Positions 47,062 to 58,360 of a DNA stretch of 64,000 bases are shown here, piece after piece; the stretch's first letter is position 1, and every line of letters begins with the position of its first letter. The DNA is from Homalodisca vitripennis (Eukaryota > Arthropoda > Insecta > Hemiptera > Cicadellidae). The stretch is from positions 149,292,001 through 149,356,000 of the forward strand of contig NC_060212.1 in the NCBI RefSeq assembly GCF_021130785.1, read 5' to 3'. The notes under the pieces are model-generated. The model made no database searches. It was not told the origin of the DNA and saw only the letters and a program-made list of their open reading frames with translations. The position numbers and the translations under genes are program-made.

Positions 47062-47391
47062 CACACACATAACAGACAGGTGCTGTCAGGACATGGATGC
47101 TTCAGGGCGTACCTTCATCGTTTCAACCACGATAACTCCGCAGAGTGTCCGTCCTGTCCCGGCGTTAGCGAAAACGTGGAAAACGTGTTCTTTACAATTC
47201 CACGCTTCAGTTCACATCGTAATGACTTGGAAATGGTCCTCAACCGGACATTACAACTAGAAAGCATCGGAGAAGCAATGCTGGGATCGAAGGCTGCCTG
47301 GGACGCGACCAGTACTTTCGCCAAGGAAGTTCTTAAGGAGCTGCGGTTCATCGGAAGAAAGAGAGCCAAAGACAAGGAAGAAGTCACTTGA
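47062..47391 (+). pseudogene. R1-like non-LTR retrotransposon, ORF2 C-terminal remnant
   Basis: The open frame 47032-47391 (119 codons) encodes, from about residue 11, the extreme C-terminus of an R1-clade type reverse-transcriptase polyprotein. LSGHGCFRAYLHRF (18-31) is followed by a zinc-knuckle region, a linker, then EAMLGSKAAWDATSTFAKEV and LKELRFIGRKRAKD. The knuckle keeps C39 and C42 but shows N51 where H is usual and I56 where C is usual, so it is damaged. Everything upstream (endonuclease and reverse transcriptase domains) is missing, typical of 5' truncation. The ATG at 47032 precedes the homologous part and is probably not meaningful. Overlapping frames on both strands at 47057-47529 are shadows. 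Confidence 0.85.
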
Positions 47392-47604
47392 ACTGCCTGA
47401 AGAAAGTAGCTGCTGCTCTATATATTCTCCCCGTGAAGTAATGCCAGCGGCGGTTTCCGCGGGGATACAGAGGCCAGAGAAGAGGCTTTTAGTCGGTATT
47501 GACATCTGAGTCCGACATACCCAGGCCAAACGACTGTCCTGCAGGATACGTAAAAGTATTTTTCCCCAACCTCAAAAAAATAAATAAATAAATAAAAATA
47601 AAAA
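47392..47604 (+). mobile_element. 3' UTR and A-rich tail of the R1-like element
   Basis: GC-rich sequence after the TGA (47389-47391) includes GCCAGCGGCGGTTTCCGCGG (47448). It ends in CTCAAAAAAATAAATAAATA at about 47571 followed by AAATA repeats to 47604. The insertion therefore comprises ~550 bp of 3' end. No clear target-site duplication was found. Confidence 0.7.
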
Positions 47605-47689
47605 CTTTTATACATACAACGACTTTATTATACTATAGACTAGTATAAAATAGCTAATTTTAGCTCAACTTCATATTCCACTTAGTGCA

Positions 47690-48320
47690 GCGATTGAAGT
47701 TGAGCGTGTGACAATTATGCATGTGATGAGACTATGAGAATGCCTTTTTACCTACATAACACTAAATTTTTATATTTAATTGTATATCATTGGTTATATC
47801 AAAACTATCTAAGAAGTTAGTTTTAAACTTCTTCGTAGCCGACTTTTGGTAGATCTCTTCAGACGAACATGGCCCAAGATTTAAGGAGTCAAGTCTGTGA
47901 CAGCATCAGAATCCAGACGCTACACAAAGATCAACCTGAATTGGAGCTTAGCAAAATATTCAACCCTTCCCACCATAGCTACTTTCTGTGTAGAAAACTC
48001 GGTTGCTTCACCGTGCTTAGAGATCGCGTCAGCAACCTCGTAGTGTACTGAATTGTGGACTTAATGAGGCAATGAGACTGGCTCTTCACCTAGATTGCAC
48101 TAAATTTTTGTATTTTGTATTCCAGGTGTGTCTGATGTTGAAACGATCTAAAGAGTTTGAAGAGTTTGTTTTGAACTTCTTTGTTTCTTAATTTTTGTGA
48201 ATTTGTTTAGACGAACATGACTCCAGATTCCAGGAGTCAAGTCTGTAGCAGATTCCAGTCGCTGCACTAAGAGGAAGATGAACTAGAGCTAAACACAACA
48301 TTTGTATAAACTCGTTCTCA
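47690..48320 (+). repeat. tandem duplication, ~348-bp period, diverged
   Basis: GACGAACATGGCCCAAGATT with AGGAGTCAAGTCTGTGACAG at 47862 recurs at 48210 as GACGAACATGACTCCAGATT with AGGAGTCAAGTCTGTAGCAG. CACTAAATTTTTATATTT/CACTAAATTTTTGTATTT and TTTTAAACTTCTT/TTTTGAACTTCTT align at the same offset. The 60-codon frame at 47869-48051 starts in unit 1; unit 2 has no equivalent frame, so coding is unlikely. Confidence 0.75.
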
Positions 48321-49989
48321 GCATAATATATTTTATTAAAGATGCTTTAATAAAAGAAATCCTTTCTTGTGATGCTTTTCATGAATTATTAAAAGCAATT
48401 AAAATCCAAAGTAAATAAACCGTGCATATTTGACAAAATGCACAATCGTGGTTACATGGCCATGATTAATATGTACCTTTAAGTTATTGCATTTCTTGTA
48501 AAGTTATCAAAAAGTGTTTCTTGTATTCTTCCTCTCTCTCCAATAAAATTATTTTAAAAACCTACGACTTTAGAATACAAACCAAGCAAATATCTATTGC
48601 ACAACCTTACTTAACACACGCTTGTAATTAATAGGAGTTAGGCTACCACGGAGATCACATCTTGCGGTGGTGAGTAGGATCATGATGACGCCATTTGCGT
48701 TCCTTCCGCCAAATTGGCTCCGGTTAACTCCTCCACTTACAAGAGTAATGTCGCACTCACATGCCTCAGAGTCAGAGGCACCAGAAATGGAAGGGGGAGT
48801 CACAACGGGTATTAATTCAATACTTACTGTTTTTATATGATATTAAGACAATAATCTTAATAAAACTATGAATCATTTTAAATCTAACGATATGACCAAT
48901 AGAATTTTGTTGTGTATAATATATGAAAAGAAGCTTTAAAAAGAGTATAGTTAAACGCTCTACAGGAGTTCATCGTATGATTCAAAACTTGAAATATTCT
49001 CTGCTTTGAAAAGAATATGAAATAATCGTGCATTATTCATTTTCTACCCTAAGGTGTCACCAATCTATAGTAGTGGGGATGTTTAAGACCTTGTGTTAAA
49101 TATTCATCTAAGTTTACATTATTTTAAGTTATCTCTATTTATTTCCTATAATTGGTTTTAAGCGCTGAGTCAAAGGAGTAACAATGGTCATTCATTAATA
49201 GTGGTATCTCGTATTTTTAAAACAAGATATTTCCATCCTATTGTCACAAAAACACAATATGTATAAAATTATCAAGTGAAAAAAATAATAATCGTAAGAT
49301 GTTATTCAAACAGTAATGGGCTTTGATTTTTTAAAAGCAAATATTTTCTAACTGAAGTGATTGCGGGCTATGGACGTATGTTTTGCAAGGGGAGAAAATT
49401 TTCGCTTCGGGTCACGAAACGAAACATCACGCTTATTCGCTCTGTTGCCGCTAAGGGTCGGAACTACTTTTTATTTCTTATTTCGGAAAGATCGGAAGAT
49501 TGAAGTGAAAATGATACTAACCAAAAAATGTAAAGGCAGAAATAAGTACTAAATTTGTATTGCCATTATAATCTAAAAATGAAATTATGGGTTTATAATA
49601 ACTGAAATAAGAAATAAAAGTTCTGCTATAAAATCATTTGATACAAATAGCTCCAACATTTTCAGTAAAACCTGAAATATTTAAGGTGAAATGAGAGGAA
49701 TATCAAGCCTTTAATAAGATTAGTGGAAAAACTTGTAACTTAACATTATGGAGCCTTTATAATCATTTTGAATCGGAATTACACATGTTTGTGGTACGGA
49801 TCATTTAATTGTTAATTGCTCAAAGGTTCAAAACGTAAACAAAACTTCCACTACCTCTTATTTCCACGTGTCAAGAAGCATTTCTAGCACAGATCAGTTA
49901 TATTACTTATGCCATGAGTTCTCTCGTTTCCATGATTAAAAAATGTATACAGACTCGCTATGAGAAACATACCAAAATTAAAAAATGAT
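48321..49989. other. unassigned sequence
   Basis: A GC-richer patch at 48600-48800 carries a 69-codon minus-strand frame with no recognisable domain. The rest is AT-rich. Confidence 0.35.
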
Positions 49990-50520
49990 TACTTCTTGCC
50001 CTTGTAATATTCTTCCGGCCAGTTATTCCAGGTAACTTAGTAGTGTTTTCTTGTTGCCCCGACTAAGAAAATCTATACATACATGGGTCTGAAAAGTATT
50101 CTTTGGTCAAAATGAGGGTATTTTGGTCATTTTAATTTACTTTCTGTTCCGCAGCATTGTTGTTCCGAGTAAGAAAATATAAAATACGCTTGTCTGAAAC
50201 TTAAAACTATTTAGTTGAAAAATGAACTACTTCTGGTAATTGTACTATTCTTACAGTCTATGGTGAATGCTGAGCTATATTAGAGTTTGCCAATCAAATG
50301 AGTTAGTCTAAAAAGTCTACTTTCGTCTAAAAAAAAAGACTACTTTCGCTCAGTAAAATGTACTTCCGGTACCATAGCAGCGTTTCCATTGTTGTCCTGA
50401 TTAAGAAAATATGTATTACGTTATATAAACATACTCGTATATATAAAATATTTATAATGTACTTCAGAAACAAAGATAATACTTCCGGGCATTATAATAT
50501 ACTTCCGGTTTAAATATTGT
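49990..50520 (+). repeat. degenerate short tandem-like repeats
   Basis: TTGTTGCCCCGACTAAGAAAAT (50053), TTGTTGTTCCGAGTAAGAAAAT (50156) and CATTGTTGTCCTGATTAAGAAAAT (50391) recur. CTTCCGG words sit between them (50013, 50355, 50483, 50501) together with GTCTGAAA words. Spacing is irregular (~103, ~235). Confidence 0.5.
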
Positions 50521-50639
50521 TTGTCCATTAAGAGCATAAAACACTTGTGAGTCAAATTTCAGATCTCTAGGTGTATGGAGAAGTTTTAATAAACCACAAA
50601 CTAGTTATGCAAAGTTTTGCAACTAAATTTAAACCTCAT

Positions 50640-50920
50640 TAATCTTTATTCAAAAAGACTGTTGTTTTTCTTTGGAGAGAATTAATCACGTGTGTCGAAT
50701 TTCATCATTTTAGGACATCGAAAATTTAGGAAATGTACTTCTACAAGGTACAGACCCCATTTTCAATCTTTAACGGTGTTTCATCTTTATGAAAATGCTT
50801 TATTTTTTATATTTAGGTCATGAGGCATGTGTATACCAAATTTAAACTTTCTGAATTAACGTTTATTTGTAGAATTAGTCAGGAGTGAGTGAAGGCTTAG
50901 TCTTTCATGTATAGAGATAA
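50640..50920 (+). repeat. probable decayed dispersed-repeat 3' end
   Basis: GGTCATGAGGCATGTGTATACC (50817) and AGTGAGTGAAGGCTTAGTC with TTTCATGTATAGAGAT (50886-50919) resemble the GTGAGTGAGGGCTTTGCC-type endings of common arthropod interspersed repeats. Assignment is from general knowledge. Confidence 0.4.
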
Positions 50921-53682
50921 TGTATGCTGAGTTATAGAGCATTAAGAATATTTTGCTTCTTGCGGGAATGCCTGCAAAAGACATTGACAGTGAAATGTTA
51001 CAAGTTGACAGGTATTTCAATTTTATTGACCGATATTCTTCTGGAATGAATACTTTTGCAGCATCATAGTAGACTCTTTGGCAAGAAAACTGCAGGATTC
51101 TCCTTTAAGGTATAATGCATTGTTCCTTAATTTCAAAAAGAAACAAGGATTAAAAGGTCTGTAGAAAAGACGTTAGGCCTTTATAACTCTACCTTTGAAT
51201 CTTGTCATCTACTATATCATGTCCTAAATTGAATTTGAATTTTTTATAATAGTTATGACCATAGTGTGTTACTTTACACCGAACAAAAGATTTAAAGGTC
51301 TTATATGGTAACAGAATTATTTGTTATAATTTTAACTTGACGGGACTTAATTATAATTTTTATTTTTACTAATTTAATTTTTAGATATTTACAAGGCACA
51401 TTTAAATTCTTATATAAAACCTATAAACTTGTGAATTGTTCATAAATTGTTGGAATATTGTTACATATATGTTTGGGTTTAAGTGGAACATGGTTAACGA
51501 GTGTACATTTGGAAATTCACCAACCTAGGGGCGACTTACATTTATCAGCAAAAGAGATGCTTTTTTGTTTCGTACAAAAAATGTAATTTAACATCTTTAC
51601 AAGTTAAATAGTACATTTAAATTCTTCTAAATAAAACTAGCTCACGCAAATTATTTTCCATGTGAAAAACATTCAAAATAATTACTTAATAAAATGACTA
51701 ATGAAAAGTATTAATGATCGGTTTTTTTATTAACAGTTAAGTTTATTAATTTAACTGTGCTATGTAATATTTAAATTTAAAACACTGTAAGTTAATGCTG
51801 AAGCTTTGACTGTGCTACTATTATTTGCTAAATTTATAAAGGAAATCAGAGTTTTTTTAGTTTAGTAATTTGTCGCTTTAGCACATTGACTGTGGTGGAC
51901 GTAACTAACTAGAATTCCGGCTGTCCTATAGTTGGTACATAACTTGAGTCGCAGTGAAGCTGTTAAGTAATTAACAATCTAAACAAATATTATTACATTT
52001 CAGGTTTTTAATTTTTTGTAATGAGGGAAGTTTATTGAGAAACCACAGTTATTAGAAGATAATATTATAACTACTACAATGGCATTTTAATTATTTGAAA
52101 AACTCTCATCAAGTGGTCTATTTCTAGCTAAATCGCAATCTGAAGTAACACGAATCTGCCCTGCCATCTAGAGAAACAAGAGAAGGGCAAGTAAGAGACC
52201 GGACACTGCAACAGCCCGACCCAAGCACCAACATTACATTTACAGCCGTCCCAGCTCGCTTTATAGAGGGCATTCCTTCAACATTCTTCGTTCCTTATAT
52301 CGACACTTATTGACAGACTTTTCTGCTGGCAATAACGCTTCGCGGACAGGTCACATTCAAAAAATCTTCACCACAAAATACCAAGTACACATTATCACTT
52401 TTTGATGAATCGAGATGAAACATGAGAGCATGACAAGTAATCCATACAGGTATGTGTATCCGTCTGTGTTAACCTTTATTTTATTTCGCTAGATGCATTT
52501 CAACTACTCAATATGCAAATAACCTGCAGATATCACTTTGAATGTTACTTTTACACTTTTAATCATACCTTTAGAAAAAATAATGAAGGATAAAAAGTGA
52601 TTCGAAATAAAATTCTAATTTAGGAAATATAAATATTAAATTTTTGTTTTTTTATCAAACCAAACAAGATTAAAAATAAATTTATAAATTATTAAATAAT
52701 ATTTTTAATAAATTGTGGAACGCTAATTCATGATGTTCTGTAAACTGATAAAGCTAGTTACTTTATAATTTAATTTTACACAATTAATCTTGAAGATAAT
52801 TTAAATAATCCAAATGAAAATGTATTTAATATTATTTTTCAAACACATAATTTCTTAATTAACATCTTTAAACTTTTTCTTTTTAAAAAACTTGTATTAT
52901 TGATTACTCCATACTTGTATTTGTTTGCTACCGTGGTTACATTTAACATTGCCACTGTTTGATGGGTGTGTACCGTTTTACTGGCACATGAGGGGTTTGA
53001 AGTTTTGTGAAGGTTCAAAAAGGAAACGAAAATCTTCTGAAATTAATACAGTTCAAACTAAAATAAAACTTCTTCTTGAAAATAATCGCTGGATTTAAAA
53101 TTAAAATAAAAACTTCTTGATTACTTTTAAGTTCAAACTTGTAATATATTCGTCACTAAAAAAATGTACAAAATTCTCACAGCTTGTCTTTTATTGAATT
53201 TTCAAAATTCCAAACTTTCACACTCGAATCTGATCTGGAAATTCTATACTTTAATTTATTTTCAAAATTCAGTTTTATTCTGTTACTAATTTCTTTACTT
53301 TACTTTAAATATCAACAATATTTGTATTATAAAAATTCCTCTGTGTTAGAGAATTAAATAACTTCTTTTCAGTGTTAGAGAATTAAAATGCTGAAAGCAT
53401 CTGTAACAACCACAAAACTCTTTTAGTATTTTTTTACATAAAATTTTATATATATGTGCTCACTGCACCAACAAGTTTTATATTGCACAGATCAAAAAGA
53501 TAAGTTCCTAAATTCCCATTAAATTTAATTTTTACAATATTTCTTTCCCCAAGATACAGTTGACAGAGCATATTATCTCTAAACATGTTTATTCAATGAA
53601 GAATTTCTCAGATGCCCATATCGTATTTGAAGACAAGTTCAGATGCTATCCCACATCAGATGGAAGGTGACAGTGGAATCAG
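50921..53682. other. unassigned sequence
   Basis: No gene recognised. A GC-richer patch at 52150-52360 has no motif I can name. Confidence 0.4.
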
Positions 53683-54693
53683 TCTACTCAGACCGAAACC
53701 TGATTCCACCTTTTCACATATTCAGTGAAAGCACATAGATAATTCAAACTGAAGAACTTCATAGTAAGGTTGAGGCATTATCATGTTAATAGGCGAGCCC
53801 ATGTTTACAAAAGTATCTGCCCTTTCTTTCTCCAAGACTATGCACCTGTACCGATTGTATTAAATAGTAATTTTGGGGTAACTGGATTACCGGTGGAAGG
53901 AGTAGGCCCAGAAGAATGATAAGGACTGGACAGTACAAAAAGCCTTCTATCAGCGAGGCGCGCATCGCAGATGGGAGAGTTTGATAACGATATTGAGAGG
54001 TGGGGTGAGGTAGACGTGCCGTACCTCCCGTCTCAGTTGATCTGTAGTAGTGGTAACAATTAAAGCCTTTGAAAGTGTTTAGAGTTGTTTCTTGCTAATC
54101 GTCATCGAACCTACTTAGACCGAAACATGATTCCACCTTTTCACATATTCAGTGAAAGCACATAGATAATTCAAACTGAAGAACTCCATAGTAAGGTTGA
54201 GGCATTATCATGTTAATAGGCGAGCCCATGTTTACAAAAGTGTCTGCCCTTTCTTTCTCCAAGACTATGCACCTTACCGATTGTATTAAATTTTGGGGTA
54301 ACTGGATTACCGGTGGAAGGAGTAGGCCCAGAAGTATGATAAGGACTGGACAGTACAAAAAGCCTTCTATCAGCGAGGCGCGCATCGCAGATGGGAGAGT
54401 TTGATAACGATATTGAGAGGTGGGGTGAGGTAGACGTGCCGTACCTCCCGTCTCAGTTGATCTGTAGTAGTGGTAACAATTAAAGCCTTTGAAAGTGTTT
54501 AGAGTTGTTTCTTGCTAATCGTCATCGAACCTACTTAGACCGAAACATGATTCCACCTTTTCACATATTCAGTGAAAGCACATAGATAATTCAAACTGAA
54601 GAACTCCATAGTAAGGTTGAGGCATTATCATGTTAATAGGCGAGCCCATGTTTACAAAAGTGTCTGCCCTTTCTTTCTCCAAGACTATGCACC
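53683..54693 (+). repeat. recent tandem array of a ~424-bp GC-richer unit, 2.4 copies
   Basis: Units begin with CTACTTAGACCGAAACATG (53683 in variant form, 54111, 54531). The third is cut at GACTATGCACCTGTAACGAT (54693) by a long (TA)n. Units are almost identical (for example GGTAACTGGATTACCGGTGG, GCGAGGCGCGCATCGCAGATG and TGCCGTACCTCCCGTCTCAG in units 1 and 2). Unit 1 has ~8 extra bases (AATAGTAATTTTGGGG). Open frames overlap on both strands of unit 2 (54149-54385 minus, 54210-54404 plus). Neither has a domain I recognise, and they do not stay open through unit 1. The unit's base composition differs sharply from its flanks, suggesting an origin in a mobile element or a duplicated gene piece. 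Confidence 0.92.
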
Positions 54694-54700
54694 TGTAACG

Positions 54701-54703
<3 letters not shown>

Positions 54704-54759
<56 letters not shown>
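54704..54759. repeat. (TA)n microsatellite
   Basis: About 28 TA units terminating the third unit of the preceding tandem array. Confidence 0.95.
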
Positions 54760-54766
<7 letters not shown>

Positions 54767-55754
54767 CTTGTCATGAATTGATATTAAGTTAAAAAATTAT
54801 TAATAATACTTACAATACAATATTTTGACCTTAGTAATATTAGGCCACTTTTATTTACTTTATTTTTAATACTAAGTTATTTTTATTTTGGTTACTACCA
54901 ATGGATTCAGTATAGAGATCAATTTTATAATCAATAAAGTTTATACAACTTAAAATTTCCATTGCTTTGAAGATAAGTCCTTTTTGTGCAAATTCTCTCC
55001 ATTTATATTATTGTATGTTTATTTATATGCTATTTTAAGTGTTAGATACGTAGGCGCTTTGTATTCTAGAGATCATGCTTCATTTCAATAACAACGAATC
55101 GTATACACTGTGTTGACTTATTTTAGTGACTAAGATCAAAGCATCGCAATTCTTGTCAGAAAAGGGATGTTTAGGCTTCGTTCAAAGGATAAGCGCATTA
55201 CTGGGGACTTGCTGCACGTTGTTTGATGCTGACTCCCCCGGGTTTAGAAAACGTTATTGGTAAAGAGGAAGAAGGACCGATCATTTCGCGATTACAAAAG
55301 AGAGGTTTGTTTAATGATAATTTCGTATATATTTTCAACAAATTTTATCATTCTTATTTTGATTTTAGTTTGCCTTTGAATATTTACCATTACTAATATT
55401 GTAATGTGCTATAAACTTTTAGAATTAGTTCAGAAAATTACTAGTAAATTCTTGAAATTTGTCTTTGATGTTTGTTGTTAATGTGAATTTAACGATTCAT
55501 TGTCGTTTAATACGAAATAATATAGATACAATTCTTGATTTAGATAAAATTTTATTTCAATGTTTTAAAAGATTTATATAAGTCATAGCTCAAACTAGGT
55601 GATAAAAACAGTATGTATAAGTAGTCCATTAAGATTAAATATAGGCATAGAACATGGTTAAGAATGTATCCTTAAAATAATTTCTTGATTTAAAATCCAT
55701 TACAATATGATATTTTTTTAGTTACATATACACCTATACACATGAGGTGGTATG
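54760..55754. other. unassigned AT-rich sequence
   Basis: 55090-55280 is less AT-rich (GCTGACTCCCCCGGGTTTAG) but has no recognisable gene. Confidence 0.4.
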
Positions 55755-55858
55755 TATATATATATATATATATATACAATTAAATTTGTATAAGTGGCAA
55801 TAGCCTAATTTAATTTCAATAGACATTGAATCACAAAAAGTACTTGCTCCGCCGGGAC

Positions 55859-55898
<40 letters not shown>
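55755..55898 (-). repeat. tRNA-bearing repeat stub between two (TA)n tracts
   Basis: (TA)n at 55755-55776, then a minus-strand tail (TTAAATTTGTATAAGTGGC, ATTGAATCACAAAAAGTAC) and the first ~17 bases of the tRNA-like core (TGCTCCGCCGGGACTCGA). A second (TA)n at 55862-55898 replaces the rest of the core. The break falls inside the T arm. The 68-codon minus frame over this stretch is an artefact. Confidence 0.85.
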
Positions 55899-55902
<4 letters not shown>

Positions 55903-56767
55903 GTGAGTTTTATGTCCTGGCACACCTGGATATAATTCAAACGGCCCGAGATATATATGTGAAACCATGACCCTACCTATTATAAAATATTTTTTTAATT
56001 TTTCAAGTTGTTGAAAATTTTCCCCCCTATCATGCGACCCCTCATTTTAAAGGGAATAAAATAATAAATCCAATAATGCAAACTAGAGGTATCTACGTTT
56101 ATTTTAACAGATTTTATGACAAATTTACAATTGGGTAAAGGGGTGCAACTAACACATTTTCAAATACAACAACCTATCATGTCTCAAGTTTTTAAACACG
56201 TCTAGCACACTGTCAAACAGCCGAAGGTGAACAGTTTGAACACCTGCTACATTAAAACTGGTAACTGTTTTTTAAAATTTGCGTAAGTGTTGACTCCTGT
56301 TACGATAAACAGGACAAGACAGTTACTTACTTTATTATTGTAAATTTGTCATAAAATCTGTTAAAATAAACGTAGAGACCTCTAGTTTGGATTATTGGAT
56401 TTATTTTTTATTCCCTTTAAAAGGAGGGGTCACAAGATAGGGGTTTGTGTTTGAAAATGTTTAGTTGCCCCCCTTTACCCCCACTTTACTCAATTGTAAA
56501 TTTGTCATTAAATCTGTTAAAATAAACGTAGAGACCTCTAGTTTGGATTATTGGATTTATTTTTTTTATTCCCTTTAAAAGGAGGGGTCACATGATAGGG
56601 GTTTGTATTTGAAAATGTTTAGTTGCCCCCCTTTACCCCCCTTTACAAAATTTTCAACAACTTGAAAAATTAAAAAAATATGTTATAATAGGTAGGGTCA
56701 AGGTTTCACATAGATATCTCGGGCCGTTTAAATTATATCCAGGTATGCCAGGACATAAAACTCACTC

Positions 56768-56769
<2 letters not shown>
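55899..56769. mobile_element. palindromic TA-inserted element family D, copy 1 (rearranged)
   Basis: Ends are CAGAGTGAGTTTTATGTCC and its complement; TA precedes the left end and (TA)n follows the right after TGTC. Outer arms pair over ~250 bp (CCTGGATATAATTCAAACGG against CCGTTTAAATTATATCCAGG, and so on). In the right arm a ~156-bp segment is tandemly duplicated (ATTGTAAATTTGTCAT at 56337 and 56493). A ~190-bp non-palindromic insert (about 56150-56336) sits in the centre. No transposase is encoded. Confidence 0.88.

Positions 56770-56773
<4 letters not shown>

Positions 56774-56816
<43 letters not shown>
56774..56816. repeat. (TA)n microsatellite
   Basis: About 21 TA units to the right of the family D element. 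Confidence 0.95.
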
Positions 56817-56819
<3 letters not shown>

Positions 56820-57517
56820 TTTTTTAATTTCTAATCAAGATACATTTTAAGCAATAAATTAAAACCCAAAAATTAATATTCCCTGTTAGTGTATCAACTA
56901 CGAAATACAGTGTCTTTATATTTAAATTAATCATTTACCGATAACATCGTGCCATTAAATGAATAGTTTGAGTCTCAACATTTCAAATAATAGTATTATT
57001 AAATGAACATTTCAGTTTATTTACATACTTTTATAAAAACATGAAAACAGACTTAAGACTAAAATTTCAAATAAAAGTCTGAATAAAAAGGGTGGCAAAC
57101 AGTTCTCAACAATGTCAACTAAAGATAATCGATAATCAGGGTTCAGATTTAACAATGTCGAAAAGATTCAATTAGGTTGAGTGTTTGGAAGCCCTTAGAT
57201 GTTGCAGCTCCAACGGCGCTAAGGGGATCTTCTAAACCTTGGTTATATTTTATACCAACTTGTAACTACTATAACTCAATTCAGTTTATCATCATTACCC
57301 ATTTTCACATCTAATTATGACAATAAATGCTTTTAAACGTTTTAAACTACGAATAGTTTAAATAAGAATGCATACTTTGGAACTCGCTCAGGTAAATGTC
57401 TAAAACGCAACAAGTTATAGTTATACTGCATTATATTTGAAATTAATATTATCGGCTAAGTACTAACGAGGCCTCTCAATTGGCGGGGTGGAAATTCTTT
57501 AATTTCTGTTTTTATAA

Positions 57518-57521
<4 letters not shown>
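56817..57521. other. unassigned AT-rich sequence
   Basis: No feature recognised; 57165-57240 is slightly GC-richer (TTGCAGCTCCAACGGCGC). Confidence 0.4.
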
Positions 57522-57572
<51 letters not shown>

Positions 57573-57665
57573 GATTAAATCTGTAGATTTAAATATTTAC
57601 TTACACAAAAATTACATATTTGTATGTCCATACATGTGTTTTGGTTAAGCGTCGTTGAAGCCTAC
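57522..57665 (+). repeat. (TA)n plus 95-bp duplicated segment, copy 1
   Basis: (TA)n at 57522-57569 is followed by ATGATTAAATCTGTAGATTT, ATGTCCATACATGTGTTTTG and GAAGCCTAC. It is almost identical to 60321-60414, which is also preceded by (TA)n. Confidence 0.9.
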
Positions 57666-57820
57666 TTGGAAATCTAACTATTTTAACAATCTTCGTACAA
57701 TTACATATATTTTTTAACATTTAATATAGTAACACATGGAGGCTATTTCAAATGAGCCATAGATTTGAAACGTCTTCCCGTGTAACCTGAGTGAAGCCTC
57801 TCATAAAATTGTGAGCTGCC
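57666..57820. other. unassigned sequence
   Basis: Nothing recognised. Confidence 0.4.
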
Positions 57821-58360
57821 ATGCTCCTATCCTGTTATGTAAACATACCTTATTATGTTTCTATCATCTATTCGCCAGAATACAAATGCCAATTTCCTCA
57901 TTTACAATCACTGAAAGGGTCTGGAATATTTCAGATGTTTTTCGACAATATTCTCAAAAGCGAGTTAATCTACAGAAATGAAATTTTGCATGTAGTTCAT
58001 TTCTATGTATTAAACATCGGTGAGATCATGGTGAATTTTCCTCTACAGGGTTTGGCTGAATTTTCACTTTTCGCAGCATATCTAGATAACACATTGAGGC
58101 TACAGTCTTGGAATTTTGGATATTTTGCTATAAATCAGGAGGCTGGAAAATGTTTCAACTGCTATTTTCAACATATCTCGAAAGCGATATGGCCTGTGGA
58201 ATTAAAACTTTGCATGTAACTCCGATTAAACATAAGAAATATCGAGCTTAAAGCAGTGCATCCATGAGATTTGGTTGATCCTTGATGAAGCTTGTAACTC
58301 TGAGGGATACCTCGCAAACGAATGAGCTATATACTTGACATTTCTTGTAGCTTTATTAGG
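57821..58360 (+). repeat. diverged tandem-like repeat under the longest ORF
   Basis: CTCAAAAGCGAGTTAATC (57953) with GAAATTTTGCATGTAGTTC recurs as CTCGAAAGCGATATGGCC (58177) with AAAACTTTGCATGTAACTC at an offset of 224. A weaker third version is CTCGCAAACGAATGAGC (58314). The 132-codon frame 57821-58219 is the longest in the window. It lies across these units, has no recognisable domain, signal peptide or codon bias, and is most likely chance. Confidence 0.55.

Noticed and set aside
47115..47615. Minus-strand frames of 65-90 codons
   Set aside because: Shadows of the plus-strand R1-like remnant and its GC-rich 3' UTR.
54149..54404. Genes in the 424-bp tandem unit (plus and minus frames)
   Set aside because: The frames do not stay open through the sister unit and no family is recognised.
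57821..58219. 132-codon protein-coding gene
   Set aside because: No domain or compositional signature, and the frame overlies a diverged repeat.
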